In this document: piece by piece, positions 49,201 to 59,220 of the stretch | Layout: every line of letters starts with the position of its first letter | Position numbering within the stretch: position 1 is the first letter of the stretch | Assembly (NCBI RefSeq): GCF_000002235.5 | Contig: NW_022145611.1 | Location: 17,023,633 to 17,087,632 of the forward strand | Reading direction: 5' to 3' | From: Strongylocentrotus purpuratus | Taxonomy: Eukaryota > Echinodermata > Echinoidea > Camarodonta > Strongylocentrotidae | DNA length: 64,000 nucleotides | The notes under the pieces: model-generated | Databases searched by the model: none | Seen by the model: the letters and a program-made list of their open reading frames with translations, nothing else | What the model was told of the DNA's origin: nothing | Translations under genes and position numbers: made by a program

Positions 49201-52200
49201 TCGAACTGAATTTCACTGCTGAGCCCAAGCAGTTAAGAATCAAAATACAATTTTGGTTACAAGTCCTTGAAATACAGTACATACCGGTACATGTAGCAGA
49301 AGACTGCCAATGATATGGAAGTAAAATGAAACTTACAACCTCAGGGTACAATTTACAATAATGAATTTAAAACCCGACTGGTGATAAAAAACAATTAAAG
49401 GCAGACACACAAAATGGGGTCACATCAATAAAACCACAGTATAATCCATATTTTGGCAAATGATAGATTGTGGAAGAAGGATCAATGTTAAAAGTAACCA
49501 CACTGTTGGCTAAAGTCATTTGATAGTGCCGTGACCCAAATCTGTCTGTTTTAAAGCACGATTGGCTGCTATCTGTTTTGGGAAACTGACTGGACGTTTA
49601 CCATCAACAGGTAGAGACAATCAAGATAATAACAAAAATTTAAAAATACAGAAAAATATGTGATTTCAGCATTTTAGCTGCAATTTTCATATTCCATCGC
49701 TCATCTCATACTTCTAACAATATTTTCTGTCATTAGATAAAACAATTTGTATTTTAATTTTGCAGCCCCCTTGTTCAAGGTGCATGTTTGACGACCATCC
49801 CCATGACATAACACATAATCAGATAATGACCTCTCTTTTTACTTATTTTCACATTAATACCTTTCCCTTTTATTTTGTTAAAATAATAGTACCAGTAAAA
49901 AAGAAAAAACATTGCAAGTGGTCTTTCCAGATGCACCAAAGTCTTAATATTGCTTTGAAACATGAGTTGTGTAATACAAATAGTACAATATGTCTGCAGA
50001 CACTGAATGCAGCTGTCTCTGCTACACTGGCTTCAAGTGTTAGCCTTGCCCCAGAGGCCCAAACTGCTTCACTTTTAATACACGTACCAGTATGCATTAT
50101 GTAGGTAAAGTGCCATTTGATCAGGTGCCTAATAACCATTGAACAACTCATCATGCAACAAGTGTTTATGCACGCCAGAGGCGAACGGAAGTGGATGACA
50201 TCCGTTGAGAATATTTATGCTTAGGGATTGCAATCTTCTGATTAAAACCTGCTCACAGAGACACCAAAATAACGTCTGCTGAGAGCTATATGGGCATTAA
50301 AGGTACTATATCCCTTTTGCAGCCAACCTCAAATGCTGTAGAACTTTGCAGGAATTATGAATATGTCATGCATGTCCTATTTGTGAAATTTAAACGTTAG
50401 CAGTGTCCTCATATTCAAATTATGCAAGGAAACCTGTTTACTTGCTAGACTTTACTGTCAGACACTATTGAGTGACTGACTGGCTTTTTTCTTCTTTGGT
50501 AATAACATACATGAAAAGAGTTGTAAAGGGTACATGAGCATTTGTCTACATCAATAACCCACTTCTTGTGATGACTAAGATTAAACTGATTGAATCTTTG
50601 CGCAGCATAAAACGTATGACCATTCGGTACAATTGTCTGAAAATCAAGACTATTACTTTGGGGCTCTATAGCCCTAAAGTCGATTTGACAACTAATAGTC
50701 ATTATTTTCCCACTTGAAGACATTTTTAAGCCCCACCTTTTTTAGGGAAGTTCTAAATTAGTATTATCTTTCAAATGCAGTTGGAATTTAACTGTTTCAT
50801 TTTTTTGGCCTGCAAAAGGGACATAGTACCTTTAACTCTGTGTAAAGTGATATTGTTTAATGTCCTTTTGGCTCTGATGAACTGTCACTTTCTTCTTTTT
50901 CATCTAGTCCAATACTTCAGGACAATTTGTATCTATTTGATTGTATTTCATTCTTAGGAATTACATGTACATGTAGGCCTATTTCCTATGTTATTCAAAA
51001 GCAAATGAATGGACTTTTAAATTATTTCATTATATTCTTAAATCTCTGGTGACAGTTGGTAATTTGGTAAATATCTCTTAAGTTCACTATACAATATCCT
51101 ATCTTTAACCCTGGAAAAAATAGTCCGTAAACCTGATGTTATGTCTACAAGGAAGTAGGAATGACTGAATGTATGTCATAATATGGCTAAAAAGATACAC
51201 ATTTCATTCCAATGGCAGGACTTTTATAAAGTTCTCTCAAATTCCATTGTTTTGTTTTTACTAATGTCCATGTTACCTGTTAATCAAAATCTAAAGTATT
51301 GATAAAACATTAGACTGTTGTTAATGAAGTACATTTGTAATTATAACCTTTGGTAAAATATGAGGACTCACAATAGTAGGACTTATATGGTAGTTCCAAG
51401 GGCATATTTACAGAAGTACGCCACCGTGTTTAAATAAAATAAACAAACAAACAAACAGTATATCCATGCATGGCATGCCAATCAGATATGTCAGTTCAGA
51501 ACCACAAATGTAGACATTACGGAAGTCAGTGGCTATTTCAACTTGTGATTCATACTTTAATATCATACTGAACCTAGTCAATAATATGGTAAAAGTGTAG
51601 ATTGTAAATAAAGTTAGTGCAGGTTCTAACTATATATTACTCAATCTCAAACAAGATTTTTCTTGACAAATCAAGGCCATAACATATATCAGTTATTCTA
51701 GTTAATGTTAATACAAACAAATCAAATTCAAAATCAATGAAGCCTGGCTTCATGCTTCATGAAAATTGCAAGAGCATACAATCAAATCTGCCATTTCATT
51801 GCTAGTTTTTCATCTACATGTACTTTTCAAACTTATTTTTAATTTCAGACTTATTCTTCTTATTTTTTATGAATTCATTTAATATATATTGTATTTTATC
51901 TTGAAATGTTCTGTGTATATTTTGATCTTTGCTTGTTTTTTAATCTAAAGAATGAATAAAAAATAAAGAACTGAACCGGACTGAAACAATACTGTCACCA
52001 CTTTTTTTTATTTTACATTAAAGTCTTTAATCAATGACAGCTGGCACAAAGATTGCAAAAGTGCCATTTTTTTCAGACACAAAAAATGAAGTAAACATTC
52101 AATATACATGTACTTCAAAGAGTGGGGACCAATAAAAGCTCCGTAACCATCACATTTTAGTGCTAATGCACTTTTGCACTGAGCTCCTAAAAAAATGATT

Positions 52201-55160
52201 CCTTTGATTCCATTAAAAACTAGATGGAATTCGACTGCGCGCAGTCGAAAATGATGCCTCCTTCATAGAGCAATTTTACAAACCAAAACAGAAGAAATTT
52301 TTCGAATTCAAGTTCAATTGTAATCCATTGACAGGTTCTCAGAATATCGTGATTACAAGCAATTTCTCATATACATATATGACCCTTTGATCTTTGACCT
52401 CATGACCCTAAAATCTACTCAGTTCATTGGCTCTGCAAGATGTCCTGAGTTAAATAGTAATCCATCTGTCAGTTCTAATGAGAATGGTTCACAAGCTATT
52501 TTTGCATACATAATGAGCCCATGATCTTTGACCTTTGACCTTATGAACCAAAAATCTACTCAGTTCATTGGCTCTGCAAGTAACATAAATGACCTAATTT
52601 TGGCAGGAATCCATCAATCGGTTCTTGAGATAACGCGATCACAAGCTGTTTTTGCATACATAATGTGTGCTGTGGCCTTTGACCTTTGACCTCATGACCC
52701 CTAAATCTAATCAGTTCATCGGCTCTGCAAGTAACATACATGACCTAAGTTTGGCAGCAATCCATCAATCGGTTCTTGAGATAACGTGATCACAAGCTGT
52801 TTATGCATACATAATGAGCCCTGTGACCTTTGACCTTTAACCTCATGACCCCAAAATCTAATCAGTTCATCGGCTCTGCAAGATACATACATGACCAAAG
52901 TTTGGCAGGAATCCATCAATCGGTTCTTCAGATAACGCGATCACAAGAACAGGACGTACGTATGTACGTACAGACCGACGTACGTACGTACGACGTACGG
53001 ACGGACGGACAACCCGAAAACATAATGCCTCCGGCTACTTCGTAACGGAGGCATAAAAATACAAGCGAAAGACGCATTTTACTTCTGAGATTGTGATTAT
53101 AATAAATATGTATCAGGCTTGGCAGGAATGACAGCTCTAGTTTATCATAGCTAAATGCAAGTTCTTGCACAATGGCAAAAACAGCCTGCATTATCAGTAC
53201 AATCCGATTGGAACTGCCTTCCAGAAGTCCCTGAAGAAAGAGACCTGGGGGTCATAACAGATGGTGAGCTGAAATTTCACACTCTGCTTCATCAGTCCTG
53301 AAAGCCAGCTATGTCCTTACATTCATCAAACCAGCCTTGAATACCAAAGCTTCTAGAAGAAAGCCGTCTTCAGCTGCCAAGCTTCCAGATCTAACTTCAA
53401 GGGGGGGGGGGGAATGTCCCATCTTGCACCATGGTCATTTTACATCTGTATCTTGCTTGCTGGATCATATCAGTATTGTCATTGTTAAAGTGTCTACTGG
53501 GAGAAGTGTGAATTATATTGCTCCCTCTTCCTACAACGATAGTGACACAATCACTAGATTATTGAAGGCTCTTGTGTGACTTATCCTTGAATATATGGGA
53601 ATGTTTGGCATCCAAGATACAAGACAGACCGGAGATAGATTGAGAAGGTGCAGAGACGAGCATCAAATATCAATGCAGTTTGGCATCCAAGATACAAGAC
53701 AGACCCGAGGTAGATTGAGTAGGTGCAGAGATGAGCATCAGAGCCAATTCCATCTGTGGCAATGTTGGATTATGGGAGCAGGGTTCTAGTGCTAAACTTA
53801 CCATCCTTCCAGCACAGAATGGAAAAAGACAACTTGATCCATACTTACAAGATAATAAATTGAAATGACTGTTGGATAAGGATATGTTCCTCTTAACTGT
53901 CACTGTAGAGGTAACTCAAGGTCAACCATTCAAACTCTTTTGGAAAAGAACCAGACTGGACGTGAGAGCAAATGCTTTTGCAGTTAGAGTCATGAGTGAC
54001 TGGAACTGCCAACCAACTGAAGTTGTCACTGCCACATCTGTGAACTCTTTTAAAGCCAGGCTTGACAAATTTGGCAAGGTGAATTATACTCTCAAACACA
54101 CATAGCTGCATTTATCCTGGCTGTGTATTAAAAACTGTTCTTATTGAGTCTCAACGTTTCAAACACCACTGTACAAAACTCAATTGAGTTCACTCAAAAT
54201 TGGTACTTTAGTGACAATTGATGACACCTAAATAGCAGTAAAATACAATCTTTTCAACTTACCGATGTTAGAAAGAATATTTTGAAAATTCAAATCGTGA
54301 GTCTAGTGTCAAACTTGCCGATCAGCCACATGGTATTCATTGTGTGCATTAGAGTGCAATTGTGTGCAGTGTGTGTATTGTGTGTAATTGCTGCCTCTCG
54401 ATATCTCAGCACGTAATACAGCGCTAGAGGTCAATACCCATTAGCATTCACTCTTTGCTTTGATCGAGTACTCTCAAACTAAGTCTCATCCTTGTGAAGA
54501 TTTGATTAATTAATATCAAAGCAATGTGAAAATCACACAATGACACTTTCATCTTTCACACATCATCAGATAACATTTTTGGAGGAAGATGGTACTTTGA
54601 TGAATTATAGACCTGTAAACCCGTCTACACAGAGTCGGGCTAACTGGGACCAAAAACAACTCGGCCCAGCTGCAAAAACGGTCAGTTTTCGAGTCTTTGA
54701 GCCGAGTTAGCCCGGCCCGGATTCCTCTACACATATCTGCATTTTCCAGTAAATTTGGTTTATTGTTTACACAATGATCGAAGCTAATTTTGTAGGCACC
54801 CGGTGCATGCAGGTGCAAAAGTACATTCATTAAGCGCCCAGATTTCCCTATATTTTTTTTAAGCATTCTGACATTTTAGTTTTCAAGAGTAAAAACTATT
54901 AGTTGCAAAATATTATAAAGCGATTGCAAACTGTTAAAATGCATATTATTAAACATGTGGGACTATGTGTTGAAAGAAACGCTGCAAAGTTGTACAAATA
55001 TCTAAAATCTTACGTCCATTCTGCGCTTGTTGTTTAATTCATCCTTCATCCTGTTTTCCTCTTGTGACATTTCTGGGATGAAAAGCAGAGTCCTGAGCAT
55101 GAAAAATACTGCTACACATAAAGTAAGAGTCAAAACACATCTTTTTGCGCGGAACCTCAT
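32595..55160 (-). CDS. GALNT7: Polypeptide N-acetylgalactosaminyltransferase 7 (GALNT7-like)
   Basis: Eleven coding exons, all GT-AG and in phase, give 606 residues without breaks. It is a Golgi type II membrane enzyme that adds GalNAc from UDP-GalNAc to Ser/Thr of partly glycosylated peptides (family knowledge). Residues 8-29 are the membrane anchor; a short stem follows. The GT-A catalytic part (about 148-385) shows [20 protein letters not shown], the metal-binding DAH (254-256, LDAHCEV) and WGGEN (362-366); then [20 protein letters not shown] ricin-type lectin domain (about 487-606) has [16 protein letters not shown] and [14 protein letters not shown]. The phrases [25 protein letters not shown] and GGNQLF are those of vertebrate GALNT7 (human about 657 aa; the stem here is shorter). 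GALNT7 assignment is from remembered family sequences. Confidence 0.93.
33454..33672 (-). CDS. GALNT7: GALNT7 exon 10 (lectin domain)
   Basis: Acceptor ACTTTCAG|ATTCG, donor GATGAG|GTCAGT (a weaker but plausible donor). Encodes [20 protein letters not shown] and [20 protein letters not shown]. Confidence 0.88.
34304..34522 (-). CDS. GALNT7: GALNT7 exon 9 (linker)
   Basis: Acceptor TTTTGTGTAG|AATTTA, donor GGAGAG|GTGAGT. Encodes [34 protein letters not shown] and the YWGE end that precedes the lectin domain in this family. Confidence 0.92.
35005..35127 (-). CDS. GALNT7: GALNT7 exon 8
   Basis: Acceptor TTTGATAG|ATTTGG, donor GAAAGG|GTGAGA; 41 codons including [19 protein letters not shown], which closes the active site in the family. 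Confidence 0.92.
35597..35714 (-). CDS. GALNT7: GALNT7 exon 7 (WGGEN motif)
   Basis: Acceptor TTGAACAG|G, donor TTTAAA|GTGAGT. Encodes [20 protein letters not shown] and [13 protein letters not shown]. Confidence 0.93.
36633..36806 (-). CDS. GALNT7: GALNT7 exon 6
   Basis: Acceptor CCTTTTTCAG|G, donor CATATAG|GTAGGC. Encodes [19 protein letters not shown] and [10 protein letters not shown]. Confidence 0.93.
37358..38560. repeat. Dispersed repeat with tandem ~158-bp units and DR1-like boxes
   Basis: Starts AACTAGATGGAATTTTGACT, then GCGCGCAGTC and GATGCCTCCGCCAT; ends ACGGACGGACAACCCGAAAA, then GATGCCTCCGGCACC and GGTGGCGGAGGCATAAAA. Between lie about six units of roughly 158 bp (one truncated), each with TTCTTGAGATATC, TTCATAAGTTGACCTCTGTG and TGACCTTTGACCT. 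Perfect DR1-type boxes at 37515, 37738, 37895, 38054 and 38368; one with a mismatch at 38211. In intron 5 of GALNT7. Confidence 0.88.
38900..39113 (-). CDS. GALNT7: GALNT7 exon 5 (DAH motif)
   Basis: Acceptor TTTTTCTTTAG|AA, donor TTAATAG|GTATGC. Encodes [18 protein letters not shown] and [19 protein letters not shown] is the divalent-metal site. The DR1-bearing repeat (37358-38560) lies in the intron just downstream. Confidence 0.93.
39180..39660. repeat. ATTGGGTAATGGGTATTGGG minisatellite
   Basis: Simple imperfect repeats of TATTGGGTAATGGG and related 6-7 bp units at 39195-39260 and 39445-39610, followed by GCATTGAGCATTAGCATTG. The G-rich strand could form quadruplex-like structures. Confidence 0.8.
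40844..41010 (-). CDS. GALNT7: GALNT7 exon 4 (start of GT-A fold)
   Basis: Acceptor TTTCTATTCAG|A, donor ACAAAAG|GTAGGT. Encodes [20 protein letters not shown] and [11 protein letters not shown]. Confidence 0.93.
42004..43216. repeat. Candidate inverted-end element in intron 3
   Basis: AGGTGGGCTG at the left edge and CAGCCCACCT at the right edge are perfect inverted decamers. The interior is unlike its surroundings: ATGACGTCATxAG-type boxes, and a CG-rich purine/pyrimidine alternating zone (GCGCGCGCATGCGCGATTTT, 42735-42870). No coding frame. Short ends and no clear target duplication keep confidence low. Confidence 0.45.
45208..45328. repeat. Tandem duplication of about 61 bp
   Basis: ATGTATGATAATCTAATACT through TTCACATGTGCCAC occurs twice back to back, almost without change, so it is recent. 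It lies about 40 bp from the exon 3 donor side of GALNT7. Confidence 0.85.
45370..45550 (-). CDS. GALNT7: GALNT7 exon 3
   Basis: Acceptor GGTTTTTAG|GT, donor CAACA|GTAAGT. Encodes the end of the stem and [20 protein letters not shown], the usual lead-in to the catalytic domain. Confidence 0.9.
45551..48317 (-). other. GALNT7 intron 2; no gene seen
   Basis: AT-rich intronic sequence; short (GA)n at 46728-46746 and a large GA-rich zone at 47790-48245. No additional exon recognised. Confidence 0.6.
47790..48245. repeat. GA/GGGAGA-rich polypurine zone
   Basis: GAGAGGGAGAGAGTTGGGGG-type and GAGAGAGAGACTGATAGAGA-type repeats over more than 400 bp, ending about 70 bp downstream (minus strand) of the exon 2 donor. 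Open frames here are repeat artefacts. Confidence 0.85.
48318..48432 (-). CDS. GALNT7: GALNT7 exon 2 (stem)
   Basis: Acceptor TCTTTCAG|GGC, donor CGTG|GTAAGT. Encodes a His/Asp-rich stem segment with [20 protein letters not shown]. Confidence 0.85.
50301..50831. mobile_element. TTAA-flanked MITE (piggyBac/Kolobok type)
   Basis: Ends AGGTACTATATCCCTTTTGC and its inverse GCAAAAGGGACATAGTACCT, one mismatch, with TTAA directly outside both ends (50297-50300 and 50832-50835). 531 bp, no coding capacity. Confidence 0.85.
52216..53058. repeat. Dispersed DR1-box repeat, second full copy
   Basis: Starts AACTAGATGGAATTCGACTG, then CGCGCAGTC and ATGATGCCTCC; ends ACGGACGGACAACCCGAAAA, then ATGCCTCCGGC and CGGAGGCATAAAAA. 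Internal units of about 150 bp with GGTTCTTGAGATAACGCGAT and TGACCTTTGACCT (perfect at 52529, 52680, 52824). A TACGTACGTACGACGTACGG stretch precedes the right end. Same termini as 37358-38560 but different internal subfamily. Confidence 0.88.
53195..54110 (+). mobile_element. Degraded CR1-type LINE fragment (RT C-terminus)
   Basis: Plus-strand pieces resemble the end of a LINE ORF2: [17 protein letters not shown] near 53225, and [17 protein letters not shown]...[28 protein letters not shown] near 53930-54070. Frames are broken and a 74-bp segment (TTTGGCATCCAAGATACAAG...) is duplicated at 53608-53755. No 5' end is present. Confidence 0.65.
54622..54732. repeat. Short inverted repeat (CGGGCTAACT)
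   Basis: GTCTACACAGAGTCGGGCTAAC and the inverse AGTTAGCCCGGCCCGG...CTCTACAC face each other around ACTCGGCCCAGCTG. Possibly a small MITE in GALNT7 intron 1. Confidence 0.4.
55014..55160 (-). CDS. GALNT7: GALNT7 exon 1 (start, membrane anchor)
   Basis: ATG at 55160 in the context GAAAGATGAGG (A at -3). 49 codons: MRFRAKR, a hydrophobic stretch [20 protein letters not shown] (type II anchor), then a charged segment ending KRRMD before a GTAAGA donor. The frame joins exon 2 in phase 0. Confidence 0.85.
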
Positions 55161-55619
55161 CTTTCCAGCTTCACTGATTCACGGATCGCAGCTCCGAGTC
55201 AAATGTTTTCTTACGTCTTCTCATTTTCTGCTGACGGCAGACGTACCGGCGATACTTTGGCTAGCGTTAGGCTACTCGAGCAGCCAGGACGATCGAGGAG
55301 GGCGTAGGCAAAAGTAAGCTTCAGCCTTGGTTGCGTTTGGTTGTAAAATGTAAAAAAATGCGATATAGTATATAGTACCATTTTTCTTGTTATGTATTTA
55401 AGTTGATATTCAAACGATAGCATACATAATATTCCTACTATTTACCCTGTTTAAGCAGGCAAGGTTCTAAAAAAAAATAAGGGGGGGGGGGAGGGGGTGG
55501 GGAGGAGCTGGCAGTTTTTTTAAATATTCCATGCCTTGTTTAAATTCTTTCATAAACAAAATTTGCGGGGCTTGAAAAATGTTGGGAAGGACTTGAGAAG
55601 ATGCGTCGCTCCCTTTTTA

Positions 55620-56215
55620 CATAAGAAAAGTGCCCCTTTTACTTTGATAAGTGCCCCTATTAATTTGTAAAAGTGCCCCTTCCCCTTTCCACCTCTGATA
55701 AGTGCCCCTTTTATTTTGACTCGTACCCCTTTTCCTTTGACAAGTTCCCATTTTCCTTTGCAATAAGTGCACCTTATATTTTCACATGTGCCCCCTTTTC
55801 TTTTTAATAAGTGCCCCTTTTCCTTCCTTATAAATGCTCTTTTTCCTTCGTATAAGTGCCCCTTCTGCTTCTCATAATTACCCCTTTTCATCTTTGATAA
55901 GTGTTTGTTTTAACATGTGCCTCTTTTTCTTTTTTATAAGAGCCACTCCCCCCCCCCTTTCACAAAAGCCCCTTTTCACTTCTTATAAATGCCCATATCA
56001 AAATATGATGGGTGCCTCTTTCCCGTCAACAAATGCCCATTTCCCATTCTCATAAAGTCCCTTTTTATCCCTGGTGCGTGCCTCTCTTTTTAGGTGTAAG
56101 AAGTGCCCCATTTTCACCTCTGATAATTAGCCTTTGTACTTTGACACGTGTTCCTTTTCTTTTCTAATAAGTGTCTTAACCCTTTCGATAAGTGTCCCAC
56201 TTTCCTCTCATCATT
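55620..56215. repeat. Degenerate ~30-bp minisatellite (AAGTGCCCCTTTTCCTTTGA)
   Basis: About 20 imperfect units of TAAGTGCCCCTTTTCCTTT(T)GA. The unit has drifted strongly, suggesting an old array. Open frames in it are artefacts. Confidence 0.85.
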
Positions 56216-57208
56216 AAACGTGCTCCTAATTTCAAGCGACTGAGAGCAATTTCCCCCATAGCTCGCTCGCCACGGTCGCTCGTAGTTATAGATGTTTTAA
56301 TTATGTAACTTATCAAAGGCCTTTTCAGTCTTCCGTTAACAGAATGTGCTTATAACCCCATCAGGATTGGTTTTTCCTTTTTATAAGATGAAATTTTTCG
56401 CACTGCGACCTCAACAATCTTAACATTTTTCCTTGCTCGCTTTGCTCAGTTACAAATGAATGTTTAGACCATCACACCCAATTGCAAAGTATGATGCTTA
56501 AGTAATATCTTATATGATGTATAAAGAGATACAAATATTGAAATCCTCCCTGATAATGTAATCACAATATAGGGGTATATACCAATGTTTAAACAATCAA
56601 TCATTATGCGGATTGCGGAAATTTGGTGAAATAGAATTTTGGTATACTATTAAAATTGTTGAAATGATGTGTGACGGTTCCATAAGACTTGGATCCAAGC
56701 CTCACTTTATAAATATATTACTAATATAAAACAAAACAATATTCATATCCATTTATATTATCGAAGGAGTCGTGGCATCATGATGCGAGCCTTGCTTTTC
56801 TGCTGGTTTGTGCCTCCTTCTATTTACTTAATTATTTAATATACTGATTTATATATATTTACCACATTGCACCGATAAGGGGAAGGAAATCCATTTGAAA
56901 TCCAATCAATCAATGCACAGGATAAGCAGTAGGCAATTTCATATAAGTTTGGCAAGTAAATTCACACATATTCTTTTTTTGGTTAATTAAAAGTTGATCA
57001 TAGGGAAATCTGACCTTGATAGCAAACTTGTCTATAGAAAAAAAAAGTTTAAGTGAAATCGGATACAAAATGAGAAAGTTAAGATTTTTGGGAAAGTTGG
57101 AATCATTATAGGTATGAGCTCTTTAAATTGCCTGAATCGTTAATGTCTCTGTAATGTAGTGGCAGACAACTTTCCCATTTATTCCAACATACAAAAATGA
57201 CTGAAATT

Positions 57209-57408
57209 CTATTTGTCAGAAATGTATGACTCGACCAGAAAGAAATTTCTTTTTAGAGGACCTGTAATGATATACTCTCCAAAATACAAGTCAATGCGCT
57301 TGTGCCGTCCAAAGCCGTCGGCTGTCTGGTTGTTTACTAACAAGCATTTACCGGTATGCTTTCTTAGCAGCCAGGTAAAATAACTACCATCCCCACCTAT
57401 AAGAACAC
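57209..57408 (-). CDS. Weak candidate exon, unknown
   Basis: A minus-strand open segment after a good acceptor (TTTTCTTTTAG|GTGTTC) reads GVLIGGDGSYFTWLLRKHTG then KCLLVNNQTADGFGRHKRID to a stop. The composition looks protein-like but I recognise no family, and no partner exon was found. It could be chance. Confidence 0.2.
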
Positions 57409-57691
57409 CTAAAAGAAAACATATTTCGATTACTGCCCGATGAGGGAGAAAACAATAAAAAAGTGAAATATTTGGACACGACAAGAAGGAGAGTAATCCA
57501 CCACTACGTCACAATCCACTGACAAAATTGCCTATTTATGATTCACATATCTGTAAATGACTACATAGTTCAAACATTCATTATTTTTTAAATTATTGGT
57601 ACAATTTATTTAAAACTTTCGCAATTACGTTTCTCTGATCTTTCTGCTTTCATTCAAATGAACTTATTATAAGGGTTGGAATACTCTTTAA

Positions 57692-58714
57692 AGGGCAAGT
57701 CCACTCCAAAAAATAACTTATTTGAATATAAGCAGAAAAATCAGACAAACCGATCCAAAAAAATTGAGCAAAATCGGATAACTAATAAGAAAGTAATGAA
57801 TTTTTGAAAAAGTATGTAAAACTATGGAATAGTGAGAATCACATGTACACAAATTGCCGATATGGTTATCAATTTGTGACGTCGTGTCCTCACTGTTTAT
57901 CAATTGCTTTATATAGTTTAATCCCATTAATTTCCCTCTTTATCCCCCCAAAAAATGTCCATGCCTTTGCCCAGTTTATATGATTTGTATCATATTGCGT
58001 GCATGACATCAGGCGCGGATCCAGGATTTCTTAGGGGAGGGGGCCCAACTTTTTTTTTTTTTGCTCCCAAAAATTTGAAAATCGCGCCGGCCGAAAAGTC
58101 GCTCAGTGGGGGGTGGGGGGAGGGGGGGGGAGGGGGGGGAGGGGGGGGGGGGGTGGGTAGGCGGACACTTTTTTTTTTTTTTTGGAGTCCCCCAAAAAAA
58201 ATCTCAATGACTCAACCAGCCGAAAAGTCGCTCAGTGGGGGGGGAGGGTAGTGAGCACATTTTTTTTTTTTTTTTTCCTCGAAAATTTTGCACCCCCCCT
58301 TGAGCGCCGGGGGGGGGGGGGCCCAACCTCCCCAAAAAGGTAAAAAATCGCGTGATTTTACATGATTTTTTTTTCAGGGGGGGGGGGGGCCGGGCCCCCC
58401 CCCCCCCTGGATCCGCCACTGCATGACATTACTATCAATCTAACTTGGATACTGGTGTGAAGAAATAAGATTCTTAGGGAGGGAAATTTATATTACAAAT
58501 ATAAAGAAAAATAATTAGTAGATAGTGAGGACATGACGTCCCAGACTCATGAGTGAGTTGCCAATTTGTCTTGTGATTTTCTAAGTTTTTCATGTCATTA
58601 CAAATTCATAAATTTCTTATTAGTTATCTGATTTTGCTCAAACTTTTTTTTATTGGTTTGTCTGATTTGTTTGCTTCTATTGAAAGTAAGTTATTTTTGG
58701 AGTGGACTTGGCCT
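57692..58714. mobile_element. TTAA-type MITE split by a hAT-type MITE
   Basis: Left end AGGGCAAGTCCACTCCAAAA and right inverse TTTGGAGTGGACTTGGCCT. Over 100 bp of subterminal sequence is inverted between the sides (AATCAGACAAACCxAT, GAGCAAAATCxGATAACTAA). TTAA stands before the left end (57688-57691); the right flank has TCAC where TTAA is expected, so it may have mutated. Interrupted by the element at 58010-58421. Confidence 0.75.
58010..58421. mobile_element. hAT-type MITE with perfect 8-bp duplication
   Basis: Ends CAGGCGCGGATCCAGGATTT and its imperfect inverse CCTGGATCCGCCACTG, flanked by CATGACAT on both sides (58002-58009, 58422-58429). Interior of G runs, T runs and AAAAATCGCG motifs; no coding potential. 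Same terminal family as the foldback core at 20478. Confidence 0.9.
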
Positions 58715-58769
58715 TCACCTCGATGAGTTCATAATCCCTATCCTTCCCCAATTTACCACAGCCGAGTAG

Positions 58770-58778
58770 AGAGAGAAT

Positions 58779-58809
<31 letters not shown>

Positions 58810-58812
58810 GGG
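58770..58812. repeat. (GA)n microsatellite
   Basis: GAGAGAGAATGAGAGAGAGA and further GA units. Confidence 0.9.
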
Positions 58813-58897
58813 AGTAAAGTATACGAAAGCAATTTTAGCCCAAAAAGAAATTTTCCAACAAACTTGATTTCCTGCCAAAAAGAAGTATAATGCTTTG

Positions 58898-59038
58898 TGA
58901 CGTCATAAAGACCAATGTTTTGATTGTTCAGCAGGTGATTGTGACGTCATGAAGACCAATGTTTTGATTGTTCAGCAGGTGATTGTGATGTCATAAAGAC
59001 CAACGTTTTGATTGTTCAGCAGGTTATTGTGACGTCAT
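58898..59038. repeat. 44-bp tandem repeat carrying CRE sites
   Basis: Unit TGACGTCATAAAGACCAATG plus TTTTGATTGTTCAGCAGGTG and ATTG, starting at 58898, 58942, 58986 and (partial) 59030. The palindromic CRE TGACGTCA is intact in units 1, 2 and 4; unit 3 has TGATGTCA. Lies about 3.7 kb upstream of the GALNT7 start and 80 bp left of the P-like element. Confidence 0.9.
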
Positions 59039-59220
59039 TAAAAGTAAGATGCGCATCGCCTACAGCGCGCACCGGATATAATCAAGCGTAGTGCGCGCAA
59101 TCGGTCTGGTTATACCATAGAGATATATACTTAATAAGGCTAGAGTGCGGACTCGTCATACGCGCCCGTTCAAAGCTCTGTGCGCGCATGGAGCGCGGTC
59201 CGCCATTACTAAGGAGGGCA

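Larger units (their letters stand above)
48433..55013 (-). other. GALNT7 intron 1; transposon-rich
   Basis: 6.6-kb first intron holding the TTAA-type MITE (50301-50831), the DR1-type repeat copy (52216-53058), a LINE fragment (53195-54110) and an inverted repeat near 54622-54732. Between these the sequence is AT-rich with no exon-like feature. Confidence 0.6.
55161..57691. other. GALNT7 upstream region; minisatellite, no sure gene
   Basis: The first 160 bp upstream of the GALNT7 ATG are moderately GC-rich (GACGGCAGACGTACCGGCGA, CGAGCAGCCAGGACGATCGA) and probably include the promoter or 5' UTR. Beyond the minisatellite (55620-56215) the sequence is AT-rich with one weak exon candidate at 57209-57408. 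Confidence 0.45.

Noticed and set aside
55550-56055. Lys/Gly-rich minus frame and Ser/Pro-rich plus frame
   Set aside because: Both come from the degenerate AAGTGCCCC minisatellite.
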